NCBI RefSeq assembly: GCF_030814995.1
Contig: NZ_JAUSVX010000001.1
Location: forward strand, 744,001 to 808,000
Direction: 5' to 3'
Length of the DNA stretch: 64,000 nucleotides
From: Labrys wisconsinensis
Lineage (GTDB): Bacteria > Pseudomonadota > Alphaproteobacteria > Rhizobiales > Labraceae
The notes under the pieces are model-generated. The model saw only the letters and a list, made by a program, of their open reading frames with translations. It was not told where the DNA came from and did not search any database. Of the stretch, positions 16,730 through 26,141 are shown in pieces. A program made the position numbers and the translations under genes. How positions within the stretch are numbered: position 1 is the first letter of the stretch; the number at the start of each line of letters is the position of its first letter.

Positions 16730-17533
16730 ATGCCCAGCTTCGCCCTCGCCCCGCTCACCTTCCTCGCCTGTCCGCCGCCCGAGCTGGTGACGCTGGCGGC
16801 CGGCGCCGGCTACGACCATGTCGGCCTCCGCGTCCTGCCGGCCTCGCCCGGCGGCCTTGCCCATCCGCTGGCGAGCGATCCGGCCCTGCTGCGCGAGACG
16901 CTGGCGCGCATGGCCGCCACCGGGGTCGGCGTCTTCGATCTGGAGGTCATCCGCATCGGGCCCGGGTTCCGCCTCGCCGACTGCACGGCCCTCCTCGAAC
17001 TGGGCGAGGCGCTCGGCGCCCGCGCCGTCGTGGTGGCCGGCGACGATCCCGACGAATCCCGTCTCGCCGCCGGCTTTGCCGCGGTCTGCGAGGCCGCCCG
17101 GCCCTTCGGCCTCACCGCCGACCTGGAGTTCATGCCCTGGACCTGCGTCCCGACGGCGCGGGCCGCGCTGCGCATCGTCGAGGCCGCCGCCGAGCCCAAT
17201 GGCGGCGTGCTGGTGGACCCGCTCCATGTCGCGCGGTCGGCCACGACCCTCGCCGACATCGCCGCCATTCCGGCCGGCCGCCTCCACTACGCCCAGATCT
17301 GCGACGCCCCGGCCGCGGCGCCGGCGACCGTCGAGGGCCTGATCCTCGCGGCGCGCTCCGAGCGGCTGCTGCCGGGCGAAGGCGACATCGACCTCGCCGG
17401 CCTGTTCCGCATCCTGCCGGCCGGCCTTCCCGTCAGCGTCGAGGTGCCGACGACGAGCCGCGCCCATCTCGGCCGCGAGGCATGGGCGCACGCAGCCCTG
17501 GCCGCCGCGCGCAGCGCGGTTGCTCCCCGCTGA
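16730..17533 (+). CDS. sugar phosphate isomerase/epimerase family protein
   Basis: A 267-residue TIM-barrel protein of the AP-endonuclease 2 superfamily. It has LTFLACPPPELVTLAAGAGYDHVGLR at the start, FDLEVIRIGPGF, the metal-binding glutamate in LEFMPW, VDPLHVARS, and a C-terminal SVEVPTT. Such proteins isomerise or epimerise keto-sugars or inosose. It ends the operon of transporter, SDR and oxidoreductase, supporting a polyol or inositol-like catabolic route. Confidence 0.8.
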   Translation: MPSFALAPLTFLACPPPELVTLAAGAGYDHVGLRVLPASPGGLAHPLASDPALLRETLARMAATGVGVFDLEVIRIGPGFRLADCTALLELGEALGARAVVVAGDDPDESRLAAGFAAVCEAARPFGLTADLEFMPWTCVPTARAALRIVEAAAEPNGGVLVDPLHVARSATTLADIAAIPAGRLHYAQICDAPAAAPATVEGLILAARSERLLPGEGDIDLAGLFRILPAGLPVSVEVPTTSRAHLGREAWAHAALAAARSAVAPR

Positions 17534-17732
17534 CGACGCGCCGCCGCGAGAAGCGTCAGCAACGCAATTGTGGAGCGGCAGGTATCAGGCCCCGCAGGCA
17601 TCTGTTCTAGAGTTTCCCCGGCCCGCCGAAGGAGACGGCGGCGGCCCTCGACAGCCGCATGGCTCTGCCGTGCCCCGGCACCGGCGACGGGTTCTTCAAG
17701 AATCTCCGACCATCCATCCAGGGGAACGACAG

Positions 17733-19295
17733 ATGATCAATCGGAGAGACCTCATGCTGGGCGCGCTGGCGGGTGCCGGCGCCTTCGGCTTCGGCCGGGT
17801 CAATCCCGACTTCCTCGTCAATTCGGCCTTCGCGGCGGAGGGACGCACGCTGCGCTTCCTCGGCGCGGAGGCGCTGACCGGCAACTGGGACCCGACCACC
17901 CACACCAATCTCGGCCAGCTCATCGTCGAGGGCTTCGTCTTCGGCTATCTCACCCGCGCGCCGATGCGGCCGGAAAAGCCCGACGAGCTGGTGTTCGAGC
18001 TGGCGGAATCCTTGACGCCGGTCGATGCCTTCACCCTTGAGGTGAAGCTGCGCCAGGGCATCAAGTTCCACGACGGCACGCCGTTCACCTCGGCCGACGT
18101 CAAGGCGACCTACGAATATGGCTCCCAGCCCGACCGGCCGGCGCAATGGTATCCCGGCCCGGTGACGGTCGACATCGTCGACGACCATACCTGCCGCATC
18201 AACACCAAGGCCCACGGCTATCCCGCCGCGCTCTACTATTACCTCTCGTCCTTCCTGCCGATCATGGCGGCCAAGGACGTCGCCAACAAAGCCCAGCTCT
18301 CGGCGCGGATGAACGGCACCGGCCCGTTCAAATACGTCGACCAGAAGGGCGACACCACGATCCTCGCCGCCAATGCCGACTTCTTCCTCGGCGCGCCGAA
18401 GATCCCGGGCCTGGAGTACCACTTCGTCGGCGACACCACGACGCGCACCCTCTCCCTGCTCAACGGCGAGGCCGACATCATCGAGCGTCTGGAGCAGGAG
18501 CAGGTCGAGACCATCGCCAAGGACGACAAGTTCGCCATCCACAAGGCGGTGTCGGTGGAGAACAAGTACCTGTTCTTCCGCTGCTCCAAGAAGCCGTTCG
18601 ACGATCCGCGCATCCGCCTCGCCGCCTGCCACTCCATCGACCGCAAGCAGGTGCTCGAGGTGCTCGGCGTCTCCGGCACCTGGTCCAAGGCGCATATCTC
18701 GCCGGTGAAGTTCGGCTATACCGAGGTGGCCGACTATCCCGAATATGATCCGGACAAGGCGCAGGCCCTGCTGGCCGAGGCCGGCTTCCCCAAGGGCGAG
18801 GGCCTGCCGGAGCTGACCTACTACACTTCGGTCGGCTTCTACCCCAAGACCAAGGAATATGCCGAGCTGATCACCGGCATGCTGGAGGAGCAGGGCTTCA
18901 AGGTGAACCTGCAGACGCTCGAGGTCGCGGCCTGGGGCAACCTGCTCTACGACAAGCCCGGCGGCGGCGAGGGCAACATGATCGACTGCGGCTGGTGCAC
19001 CGGCTCGCCGGAGCCGGACCTGGTCATCCGCACCCATTTCCATTCCTCGTCCAAGCGCATCACCGGCATCGTCGACAAGGATATCGACGCGGTGCTGGAC
19101 AAGGAGCGCAACGCCGCCTCGATCGAGGAGCGCAAGACAATCCTGCAGGAGGAGACGCTGCCGACCCTCGCCCGCAAGGCGCCGGCGCTGGCCCTGTTCA
19201 CCTCGGTCTTCATCCACGCCTACAGCAAGAAGCTCGACGGGCTCTACATCTATCCCAACGGCATGCAGGACATGAGCAAGGCCACCCTGGCGTGA
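17733..19295 (+). CDS. peptide/opine-type ABC transporter substrate-binding protein
   Basis: The ATG at 17733 follows GGGGAACGACAG. The 520-residue family 5 (DppA-like) protein has an N-terminal twin-arginine-like signal (NRRDLMLGALAGAGAFGFG) with probable cleavage near NSAFAAE. Family 5 segments include LAESLTPVDAFTLEVKLRQG and KFHDGTPFTSADVKATYEY. It would deliver peptides, amides or opine-like ligands to the permeases downstream. The 200-bp spacer before it suggests its own promoter. Confidence 0.88.
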   Translation: MINRRDLMLGALAGAGAFGFGRVNPDFLVNSAFAAEGRTLRFLGAEALTGNWDPTTHTNLGQLIVEGFVFGYLTRAPMRPEKPDELVFELAESLTPVDAFTLEVKLRQGIKFHDGTPFTSADVKATYEYGSQPDRPAQWYPGPVTVDIVDDHTCRINTKAHGYPAALYYYLSSFLPIMAAKDVANKAQLSARMNGTGPFKYVDQKGDTTILAANADFFLGAPKIPGLEYHFVGDTTTRTLSLLNGEADIIERLEQEQVETIAKDDKFAIHKAVSVENKYLFFRCSKKPFDDPRIRLAACHSIDRKQVLEVLGVSGTWSKAHISPVKFGYTEVADYPEYDPDKAQALLAEAGFPKGEGLPELTYYTSVGFYPKTKEYAELITGMLEEQGFKVNLQTLEVAAWGNLLYDKPGGGEGNMIDCGWCTGSPEPDLVIRTHFHSSSKRITGIVDKDIDAVLDKERNAASIEERKTILQEETLPTLARKAPALALFTSVFIHAYSKKLDGLYIYPNGMQDMSKATLA

Positions 19296-19363
19296 GCGAT
19301 TCCGGAGCCGGCATGGCCGGCTCCGTCTCTTTCTCCGGGTGACGCGCAGGACAATCCGGCCTC

Positions 19364-20344
19364 ATGTTGATCCTCGAGTTCCTGGTCAAGCGCATCGCGC
19401 AGGGCCTCCTCATCGTCGGCATCACCTCGCTGATCATCTTCACCCTGCTGCGGGTGGTGCCGGGCGATCCGGTGCGCCTGATCGTCGGCGGCATGGCGCC
19501 CGACAACGTGGTCGAGGAGGTGGCGCAGAAGATGGGCCTGCGCGACCCGATCATCGTGCAATACGGCCGCTACATGGCCGGCCTGGCGCGCGGCGACCTC
19601 GGCCAGTCCTATATCAGGCCGCGCAGCGGCGGCGTCGCCGCCGGCGGCCAGTACGTCGACCCGACCAAGGCGGAGATGGCGCCGGTCGCCGACCTGATCC
19701 TGGAGCGCCTGCCGCTGACCCTGCAGCTCGGCGGCGTCGCCCTGGTCTTCGCGCTGATCATATCCTTCCCCATCGGCGTCGCCGGCGGGCTGCACCAGAA
19801 CGGCTGGCAGAACGCACTGGCCTTCGGCGTGCAGTCGCTGTTCGTGTCGATCCCGAACTTCTGGCTGGCGATCATCCTGATCCTGTTCCTGTCGGTGAAG
19901 CTGAACTGGCTGCCGGCGCTCGGCTACAAGGGCTTCTCCTACGTGCTGCTGCCGGCCTTCGTGCTGGCGGTCGAGATCTCGCCCTTCATCATCCGCACCC
20001 TGACCACGGCGCTGGGCGAGGTGATGCAGGCCTCCTTCATCGACGAGGCCCGGGTGCGCGGCCTGTCGCGCCGGCGCATCGTCTATGCCCACGCCCTGCG
20101 CAATTCGGCGGTGCCGCTGGTCAACCTGCTCGGCATCCAGCTCTCGACCCTGATCGGCGGCGTCCTCGTCATCGAATACATCTTCGACTATCCCGGCCTC
20201 GGCAACCTCACCGTCGTCTCGGTGCTCGGTCGCGACTTTCCGGTGATCCAGGGCATCGCCATCACCACCAGCGCCGTCTTCGTCTTCATCAACATCCTGG
20301 TCGACCTCGTCGCCTATCTCATCGATCCCCGGGTGGAGATCTGA
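19364..20344 (+). CDS. ABC transporter permease, DppB type
   Basis: A 326-residue inner-membrane permease. The N-terminal segment RIAQGLLIVGITSLIIFTLL is followed by VPGDPVRLIVGG, the DppB hallmark. The EAA loop DEARVRGLSRRRIVYAHALRN lies near residue 230. It pairs with the DppC-type gene starting 3 bp downstream, in the operon SBP-DppB-DppC-fused ATPase. Confidence 0.93.
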   Translation: MLILEFLVKRIAQGLLIVGITSLIIFTLLRVVPGDPVRLIVGGMAPDNVVEEVAQKMGLRDPIIVQYGRYMAGLARGDLGQSYIRPRSGGVAAGGQYVDPTKAEMAPVADLILERLPLTLQLGGVALVFALIISFPIGVAGGLHQNGWQNALAFGVQSLFVSIPNFWLAIILILFLSVKLNWLPALGYKGFSYVLLPAFVLAVEISPFIIRTLTTALGEVMQASFIDEARVRGLSRRRIVYAHALRNSAVPLVNLLGIQLSTLIGGVLVIEYIFDYPGLGNLTVVSVLGRDFPVIQGIAITTSAVFVFINILVDLVAYLIDPRVEI

Positions 20345-20346
20345 GC

Positions 20347-21255
20347 ATGGCCATGGTCACCGCTCCCCTCGCGATCGCCGAGCCCCGGACCGCATCCGTC
20401 AGCCGCCGCATCCTCGCGGCGGCCTGGCGCATGACGAGCTTCCGCATCGGCTTCTTCGTCTTCGTGGCGTTGCTTCTGGTCTCGGCGATCTATCCCGAGT
20501 TGTCCTCGATCAGCGCCACCAAGATGGTGGTGAGGGACAAATTCCTGCCGCCGCTGTTCCTCGGCGACAAATGGACATGGATCCATCCGCTCGGCACCGA
20601 CCAGCTCGGCCGCGACATGCTGATGCGCTGCCTGATCGGCCTGCGCTATTCCCTGCTGATCGGCATCGTCACCGTGGTGCTGATCTTCGTGATCGGCTGC
20701 GGCGTCGGCCTGCTCGCCGGCTTCAAGGGCCGGTGGTGGGACACGATCATCATGCGCGTCACCGACGCGCAGCTCTCGATCCCGATGATCATCCTGGCCA
20801 TCACCATCCTCGGCGTCTCCAAGCCCGAGCCGGTCACCATCATCGCCGTGCTCGCCCTCTCCGGCTGGCCGCTCTACGCCCGCGTCGCCCGCAGCGCCGC
20901 CGTCACCGAGCGCGGCAAGGAATATGTGCGCGGCCTGCGCGTGCTCGGCGCCGGCGACTGGCGCATCCTGCTGCTCTACGCCGCGCCCAACATCCTGCCG
21001 CCGATCGCCTTCGTCGCCGTGCTCGACGTGGCGCGGATGATGATCTTCGAAGCCATCCTCGGCTTCCTCGGCCTCGGCATCCAGCCCCCGACCCCCAGCT
21101 TCGGCAGCATCATCGCCGACAGCCGCAAATACCTGATCAACGCCTGGTGGATCGCCACCAGCCCCGGCGTGTTCCTGGCCGTGGCGCTGACCGCGATCAA
21201 CCTGATGGGCTCGGCCCTGGAGAAGGCGCGCAACAAGATCTACGGAGGCAGCTGA
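20347..21255 (+). CDS. ABC transporter permease, DppC type
   Basis: A 302-residue permease with the DppC pattern: an N-terminal membrane helix (FRIGFFVFVALLLVSAIYP), HPLGTDQLGRDMLMRCLIG preceding the core, and the EAA loop EYVRGLRVLGAGDWRILLLY, then GLGIQPPTPSFGSIIAD. It completes the membrane channel with the upstream gene. Confidence 0.93.
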   Translation: MAMVTAPLAIAEPRTASVSRRILAAAWRMTSFRIGFFVFVALLLVSAIYPELSSISATKMVVRDKFLPPLFLGDKWTWIHPLGTDQLGRDMLMRCLIGLRYSLLIGIVTVVLIFVIGCGVGLLAGFKGRWWDTIIMRVTDAQLSIPMIILAITILGVSKPEPVTIIAVLALSGWPLYARVARSAAVTERGKEYVRGLRVLGAGDWRILLLYAAPNILPPIAFVAVLDVARMMIFEAILGFLGLGIQPPTPSFGSIIADSRKYLINAWWIATSPGVFLAVALTAINLMGSALEKARNKIYGGS

Positions 21256-21256
21256 G

Positions 21257-23074
21257 ATGGAGGCATCCCTGATCCTGGAAGCGCGCGACCTCACCGTCGT
21301 CCCGACGAACGGCGCCGCGCCGGTGATCGAGGGCGTCGGCTTCCGCCTCCATTCCTCCGAGATCCTCGGCATCTTCGGCGAGAGCGGCGCCGGCAAGACC
21401 GTGCTGAGCCGCGCCCTGGCCGACTGGCTGCCGGAGAGCCTCACCTATGCCGGCGGCTCCGTCGCCTTCGCCGGGAAGGACATTCGCGGCGGCCCCTCCG
21501 CCTGCCGCATCGGCCGCGACATCGCCTATATCGGCTCCAAGCCGCAGAGCTCGCTCGACCCGACCGAGCCGGTCGGGGTCCAGATCGCCGAGAAGCTGCG
21601 CAGCGTGCGGCCGGAATGGACGGCCCGGGACTGCCGCGACCGCGTCCTGCAGCTCCTCACCGAGGTGCGCATCCCCTCGCCGCAGGAGCGCTACTGGGAC
21701 TATCCGTCCAAGTTCTCCGGCGGCATGATGCAGCGCGCCATGATCGTCGACGCGATCTGCGCCGAGCCGGCGGTGCTGATCGCCGACAACATCACCCAGC
21801 CGCTCGACGTCACCATCGCGGCGCAGATCGTGGCGCTGCTGCACGACCTCTGCCTGAAGCACCGGATGGCGACGATCTACCTCTCCGCCTCGCTGGCGAC
21901 GCTCGGCCAGTTCGGCGGCCGCACCGCCGTGCTGCAGCACGGCCGGCTGGTGGAGCAGCAGGGCTTCGCCGACCTCATCGCGCGGCCGCAATCGGACTAT
22001 ACCGCCAAGGCCATCGCCAACGTGCCGCGCATCTGGTCCACCGCCGATGGGCCGGTGTCCCGGCGCAGGGCCGGCGAGGCGCCGCTGATGCGCATCCTGG
22101 ACGCCCATCGCACCTACAAGGTGCGCAAGCGCGGCACGTTCAACACTTATCGCAATGTCCAGGCGGTGCGCGGCGTCACCTTCGACATCCTGCCGCGCGA
22201 GAATTTCGGCATCGTCGGCGAATCCGGCTGCGGCAAGTCTACGCTGACGCGCCTGCTGGCCTGGCTGGAGACGCCCGACCGCGGCGACATCCAGCTCGCC
22301 GGCACCTCGCTGGCGGCACTGAGCCGGCGCTCGCTCCTCGACAAGCGCAGCGAGTTCCAGCTCCTGCTGCAGGACCCCTACAACGCCCTGCCGCCGCGCA
22401 CCACTGTGGGCCGGATGATCGAGGAGGGCCTGCGGCTGCGCGGCGGCCTGTCGCGCCGGGAGCTGCGCGAGCGGGTGGTGGCGGCGATGCGCGAGGTCGG
22501 CCTTGCCCCCGCCCTCTACGACCAGCTGCCCAACGCCCTCTCCACCGGCGAGCGCCAGCGCATCTCCATCGCCCGGGCGCTGATCCTCTCGCCCAAGCTC
22601 CTGATCCTGGACGAGACCCTCTCGGCCCTCGACCAGGGCGAGCAGGCCAAGCTGATCGACCTGTTCTCGCAGCTCCAGGAGAAGAACGACCTCACCTATG
22701 TCTTCATCTCGCACGACCTCGCCATGGTGCGGAAGGTCTGCACCCGCATCGCGGTGATGTATCTCGGCGAGATGGTCGAGATCGCCGACAACCACGACCT
22801 GTTCTTCGACCCGCAGCACCCCTACACCAAGGCGCTGCTCTCGGCCGCGCCGACGCTGGAGGACAAGCCCTTCGATCCCGGCGACTACCTCCTGGAAGGC
22901 GAGCCCCCCAGCCCGATCGACATCCCGCCCGGCTGCAGCTTCGCCTCGCGCTGCCCGCAGGCCTTCGGCCGCTGCCGCGCCGAGACGCCGAGGCTGCGTG
23001 AACACAAGCCAGGGCGCTTCGCCGCCTGCCATTTGCTCGACACGGAGGAGGTGGGAGAGGCCGCAGCGGCGTGA
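21257..23074 (+). CDS. fused DppD-DppF ABC ATPase with degenerate first half
   Basis: The 605-residue protein carries two ATPase domains. Domain 1 (about 1-270) keeps Walker A (GESGAGKT) and a signature (FSGGMMQR), but Walker B reads LIADNITQPLD where LIADEPTTALD is expected, so the catalytic glutamate is Asn. The switch histidine region reads YLSASLATL instead of ITHDLG. Domain 2 (about 280-600) has GESGCGKST, LSTGERQR, ILDETLSALD and SHDLAMV, so it appears catalytic. The C-terminal oligopeptide extension with cysteines (GCSFASRCPQAFGRC) is present. This suggests an asymmetric ATPase with one active hydrolysis site. Confidence 0.9.
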   Translation: MEASLILEARDLTVVPTNGAAPVIEGVGFRLHSSEILGIFGESGAGKTVLSRALADWLPESLTYAGGSVAFAGKDIRGGPSACRIGRDIAYIGSKPQSSLDPTEPVGVQIAEKLRSVRPEWTARDCRDRVLQLLTEVRIPSPQERYWDYPSKFSGGMMQRAMIVDAICAEPAVLIADNITQPLDVTIAAQIVALLHDLCLKHRMATIYLSASLATLGQFGGRTAVLQHGRLVEQQGFADLIARPQSDYTAKAIANVPRIWSTADGPVSRRRAGEAPLMRILDAHRTYKVRKRGTFNTYRNVQAVRGVTFDILPRENFGIVGESGCGKSTLTRLLAWLETPDRGDIQLAGTSLAALSRRSLLDKRSEFQLLLQDPYNALPPRTTVGRMIEEGLRLRGGLSRRELRERVVAAMREVGLAPALYDQLPNALSTGERQRISIARALILSPKLLILDETLSALDQGEQAKLIDLFSQLQEKNDLTYVFISHDLAMVRKVCTRIAVMYLGEMVEIADNHDLFFDPQHPYTKALLSAAPTLEDKPFDPGDYLLEGEPPSPIDIPPGCSFASRCPQAFGRCRAETPRLREHKPGRFAACHLLDTEEVGEAAAA

Positions 23075-23108
23075 GGCCGGGCGGGGTAGTCGTACGCGAG
23101 AGCCTCGA

Positions 23109-23139
23109 CGTCATGGACGGGCTTGTCCCGTCCATGACG
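23109..23139. repeat. GTCATGG palindromic repeat, copy 1
   Basis: CGTCATGGACGGG and CCCGTCCATGACG form a perfect 13-bp stem with a 5-nt loop (CTTGT) in the spacer between the convergent ABC and amidohydrolase operons. The same family occurs head-to-head at 51572 and 51673. Such extragenic palindromes are common in Rhizobiales and could also act as bidirectional transcription stops here. Confidence 0.7.
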
Positions 23140-23179
23140 GTCACGGGTGAGGCTACCGTATGCGCGAACGCTCAGCCCC

Positions 23180-24412
23180 TCACCCCTCCGCCGTCACCAT
23201 CCGCCACAGCACCTCCGTCAGCACCGCCAGCCCCTTGTCCAGCGCCGTCTCATCCGTGAACTCCCGGGGGTTGTGGCTGAGGCCGTCGCGGCTCGGCACG
23301 AAGATCAGCGAGGCCGGCATGACTTTCTGCAGAGCGAGCGCGTCGTGGCCGGCCACCGTCTTCATCGCCAGCGTGGACAGGCCGAGGTCCCGCGCCGCGG
23401 CGCGAACCAATGCCGCCCCGGCTCCGTCGAGCAAGGCCGCGCCCCGCCGCTCGTCCACCGCGACCGTGACGCCCACACCCAGGGGGCGCGCCGCCGCCGC
23501 GACCTGCGCCAGGAACCGGTCGCCGAGCGTGGCCGCCATGGCCTCGTCCTCGTGGCGGATCTCGAACCAGACCTGAACCCGGTCCGGCACGACATTGGGC
23601 GAGTTGGGATGCACGATGATCCGCGCCGCCGAGGCGTGGGCGCCGGTGCCGCTGGCCTCGATGCCGTCGTAGATGAGGTCGATGGCGCGGGCCGCCGCCC
23701 GCAGCGCGTCGCGGCGGCGGCCCATCGGCGTCGGGCCGGTATGGGAGGGCTCGCCGAGAAAGACCAGCGACAGCTTGCGCGCCGCCCAGGCGCCCTCGAC
23801 CACGCCGATGTCGAGCCCCGCGTCCTCGAGCCGCGGGCCCTGCTCGACATGCAGCTCGACATAGCGCGCCGGCGCGAAGGGCCGTGTGCCCGCGCCGCGA
23901 TAGCCAATGCCAGCGAGCGCCTCGCCGAGCGTCACACCCTCGCCGTCGGTGAGCGCCAGGGCGGCGTCAAGGGGCAGCAGCCCGGCCTGGACGGAGCTGC
24001 CGGTGAGGCTCGGCTGGAAGCGCGCGCCCTCCTCGTTGGTCCAGTTGGCGAGGGCAAGATTGCGCTTGGCCGCCCCCGGTTCCCTCGCCGCCCGGGCGGC
24101 GACCGCCTCGACCGCCAGCAGCCCCGCCAGCACGCCATAGGCGCCGTCATAGCGCCCGCCGGTCGGCTGGCTGTCGAGATGTGAGCCGACGAGCACGGCT
24201 TCATCAGAGGATGGCGCCAGGCTCGCCGCACCGAACATGTTGCCGATGGGATCGACGGTCAGCGCCAGGCCCCGCCGGCGGATCTCGTCCGCCAGATGGT
24301 CGCGCGCCGCTTTGTCCTCGGCCGAGCCCGTCAGGCGGCATACGCCGCCATCGCCGCTGTCGCCATGGGCGGCGAAGGCGGCGATGAGCTCGTGCAGGGT
24401 TGCGCCGCTCAT
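23180..24412 (-). CDS. M20-family amidohydrolase (N-carbamoyl amino acid hydrolase / allantoate amidohydrolase type)
   Basis: The ATG at 24412 gives 410 residues. The dinuclear metal pattern of the hydantoinase/carbamoylase family is visible: GSHLDSQPTGGRYDGAYGVL, the catalytic NWTNEEGARFQPS, ELHVEQGPRLE, GEPSHTGPTPM in the dimerisation part, and SRDGLSHNPREF near the C-terminus. Members hydrolyse ureido or carbamoyl groups. It starts 2 bp after the amidase stop, so the two form an operon convergent with the peptide-type ABC system, which may import their substrate. Confidence 0.88.
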   Translation of the reverse strand: MSGATLHELIAAFAAHGDSGDGGVCRLTGSAEDKAARDHLADEIRRRGLALTVDPIGNMFGAASLAPSSDEAVLVGSHLDSQPTGGRYDGAYGVLAGLLAVEAVAARAAREPGAAKRNLALANWTNEEGARFQPSLTGSSVQAGLLPLDAALALTDGEGVTLGEALAGIGYRGAGTRPFAPARYVELHVEQGPRLEDAGLDIGVVEGAWAARKLSLVFLGEPSHTGPTPMGRRRDALRAAARAIDLIYDGIEASGTGAHASAARIIVHPNSPNVVPDRVQVWFEIRHEDEAMAATLGDRFLAQVAAAARPLGVGVTVAVDERRGAALLDGAGAALVRAAARDLGLSTLAMKTVAGHDALALQKVMPASLIFVPSRDGLSHNPREFTDETALDKGLAVLTEVLWRMVTAEG

Positions 24413-24414
24413 GA

Positions 24415-25815
24415 TCAGGCCCGCGGCGTCAGCGGCCAGTCCATGGCGATGCCGCGCCGGTCCTCCAGCGCCTTCGCCACCTGCAGCACGCCGAGATCGT
24501 CGAAGCGGTGGCCGACCACCTGGACGCCGATCGGCAGGTGCCGGTCGTCGAAGGCGGTGCACACGGTCGCCGCGGGCTGGCCGGTCTGGTTGAACAGGGC
24601 GGTGAACACGGTATGGGCCAGCGGCGTTGCGAAGACCAGGCCGGGGTCTTCCGCCGGGAAGTTGACCACCGGCAGGGTCGGCGCGAGCACATAGTCCCAG
24701 CCTTCGAAGGCGGCGAGCAGCCTCGCCTTGATCACGCCGATGCGGCCGAGGGCGCGGTAGAGATCGGCGCCGGAATGCCGCTCGCCGCCCAGCGCCCAGT
24801 CGCGGACCCAGGGATTGAGGCCGTCCGGCCCGTGCGGCGGCAGCGCCTCGACCTCGCAGCGGCCGCGCACCTGCAGGAACAGGTCGATCGGCGCATAGGC
24901 ATCCTCGTCGAAGGGCGGGGCGAAGGGCTCGACGACAGCGCCCGCATCGGCCAGCCACAGCCCGGCCGCCTCCACCGCCTCGCGCACCGCCAGCTCGGGC
25001 TTCGGACCAAAACCCATATCGGTGAGGACGCCGATCCTGAGCCCGGCGAGGTCGCGGTCGAGATGGTCGTGGTAGGCGGTCGCCTCGGGCGGGAAGCTCC
25101 AGGTGTCGCGTTCGTCCGCGCGCGTCAGCACGGTCAAGAGGCGGGCGATGTCCGCGACGCGCCGGCCCATCGGCCCGGCCATGCGCATGGTGTCGGCCGG
25201 CAGGTGCGGCACCCGGCCATGGGTCGGCTTCAGCGCGGCGAGGCCGCAATGGGAGGCGGGCAGGCGCACCGAGCCGGCAATATCGGTGCCGACGGAGAGG
25301 AACCCCATGCCGGCGGCGACCGAGGCGCCGGCCCCGGCGGAAGAGCCGCCGGTGTTCCAGGCGAGCCCCCAGGGGTTGCGGGTGATGCCGTGCTGCGAGG
25401 AGATGCCTGAGGCCAGCAGGCCGCAATCGGGCATGGTGGTCTTGGCGAAGATCACCGCGCCGGCCTCACGCAACGCCAGGGCGGGCGGCGAATCATAGGA
25501 CGAGGGCGGCAGCGTCCGGTTGGCGGCGATGCCGTGCAGATAGGGCCAGCCGACCATGGCGACGCTGTCCTTCACCGTCACCGGCACGCCGTCGAGCAGG
25601 CCGGTGGGCGTGCCGGCCCGCCAGCGCTCCTCCGAGGCGCGGGCGGCGGCGAAGGCTTCCTCGGGCCGGATGCAGAACAGGGCGTTGACGGCGGGGTTGA
25701 CCGCCTCGACATGGGCGAGGACGTCCGCCAGCACCTCGACCGGCGACAGGGTGCCGGCTGCGTAGGCGTCCGCGAGGTCGCCGACGCTCAGCGCCACCAG
25801 GCTCTCGATCGACAT
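24415..25815 (-). CDS. amidase-signature family amidase
   Basis: The ATG at 25815 gives 466 residues; the longer upstream frame is not supported. The Ser-cisSer-Lys triad is present: Lys in PVTVKDSV, the serines in NTGGSSAGAGASVAAG and GTDIAGSVRLPA. Amide substrates of this family range from simple amides to aryl and peptide amides. It is coupled to the M20 amidohydrolase. Confidence 0.88.
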   Translation of the reverse strand: MSIESLVALSVGDLADAYAAGTLSPVEVLADVLAHVEAVNPAVNALFCIRPEEAFAAARASEERWRAGTPTGLLDGVPVTVKDSVAMVGWPYLHGIAANRTLPPSSYDSPPALALREAGAVIFAKTTMPDCGLLASGISSQHGITRNPWGLAWNTGGSSAGAGASVAAGMGFLSVGTDIAGSVRLPASHCGLAALKPTHGRVPHLPADTMRMAGPMGRRVADIARLLTVLTRADERDTWSFPPEATAYHDHLDRDLAGLRIGVLTDMGFGPKPELAVREAVEAAGLWLADAGAVVEPFAPPFDEDAYAPIDLFLQVRGRCEVEALPPHGPDGLNPWVRDWALGGERHSGADLYRALGRIGVIKARLLAAFEGWDYVLAPTLPVVNFPAEDPGLVFATPLAHTVFTALFNQTGQPAATVCTAFDDRHLPIGVQVVGHRFDDLGVLQVAKALEDRRGIAMDWPLTPRA

Positions 25816-26141
25816 CGGCCTCTCCCTCCGCCGGGCGCGCCGGACGCGGGCGCGGGCGTTCGCCCACGGCACGCTCCCGGGACGTCCCGGCGCCGCCCGC
25901 AGGGGGCCGGGTCTCCCACGCACTGTCCGCTTCACACCGGCCGCAGCCATCGGCTCGCCCGTGCCGGCAGGCTTAGCGGAGTTTGCCGGCGCGGCGGTAG
26001 CGCGCCGGCCTGCCGGACAAGAAATGGTGGAGCAGGAGGCATCCCCCTTTTTGCCGTTCGCCGCGACACTGCGAGCCGGACGGAACGGCCTTTCAGGCCG
26101 CCCTTCGTCGCATCCAGACGGCAAAGAGAACCGGAACCGGA
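25816..26141. other. 326-bp divergent spacer
   Basis: This lies between the amidase and the first kinase-fold gene, read in opposite directions. It contains a 9-bp perfect hairpin (GCCGGCGCG / CGCGCCGGC, 25985-26009) and probably both promoters. I see no coding frame with a ribosome site. Confidence 0.5.

Noticed and set aside
23180-25426. 748-residue frame fusing amidase and M20 hydrolase
   Set aside because: The first part is an out-of-frame reading of the amidase; both genes have proper starts (25815 and 24412) with a 2-bp gap.
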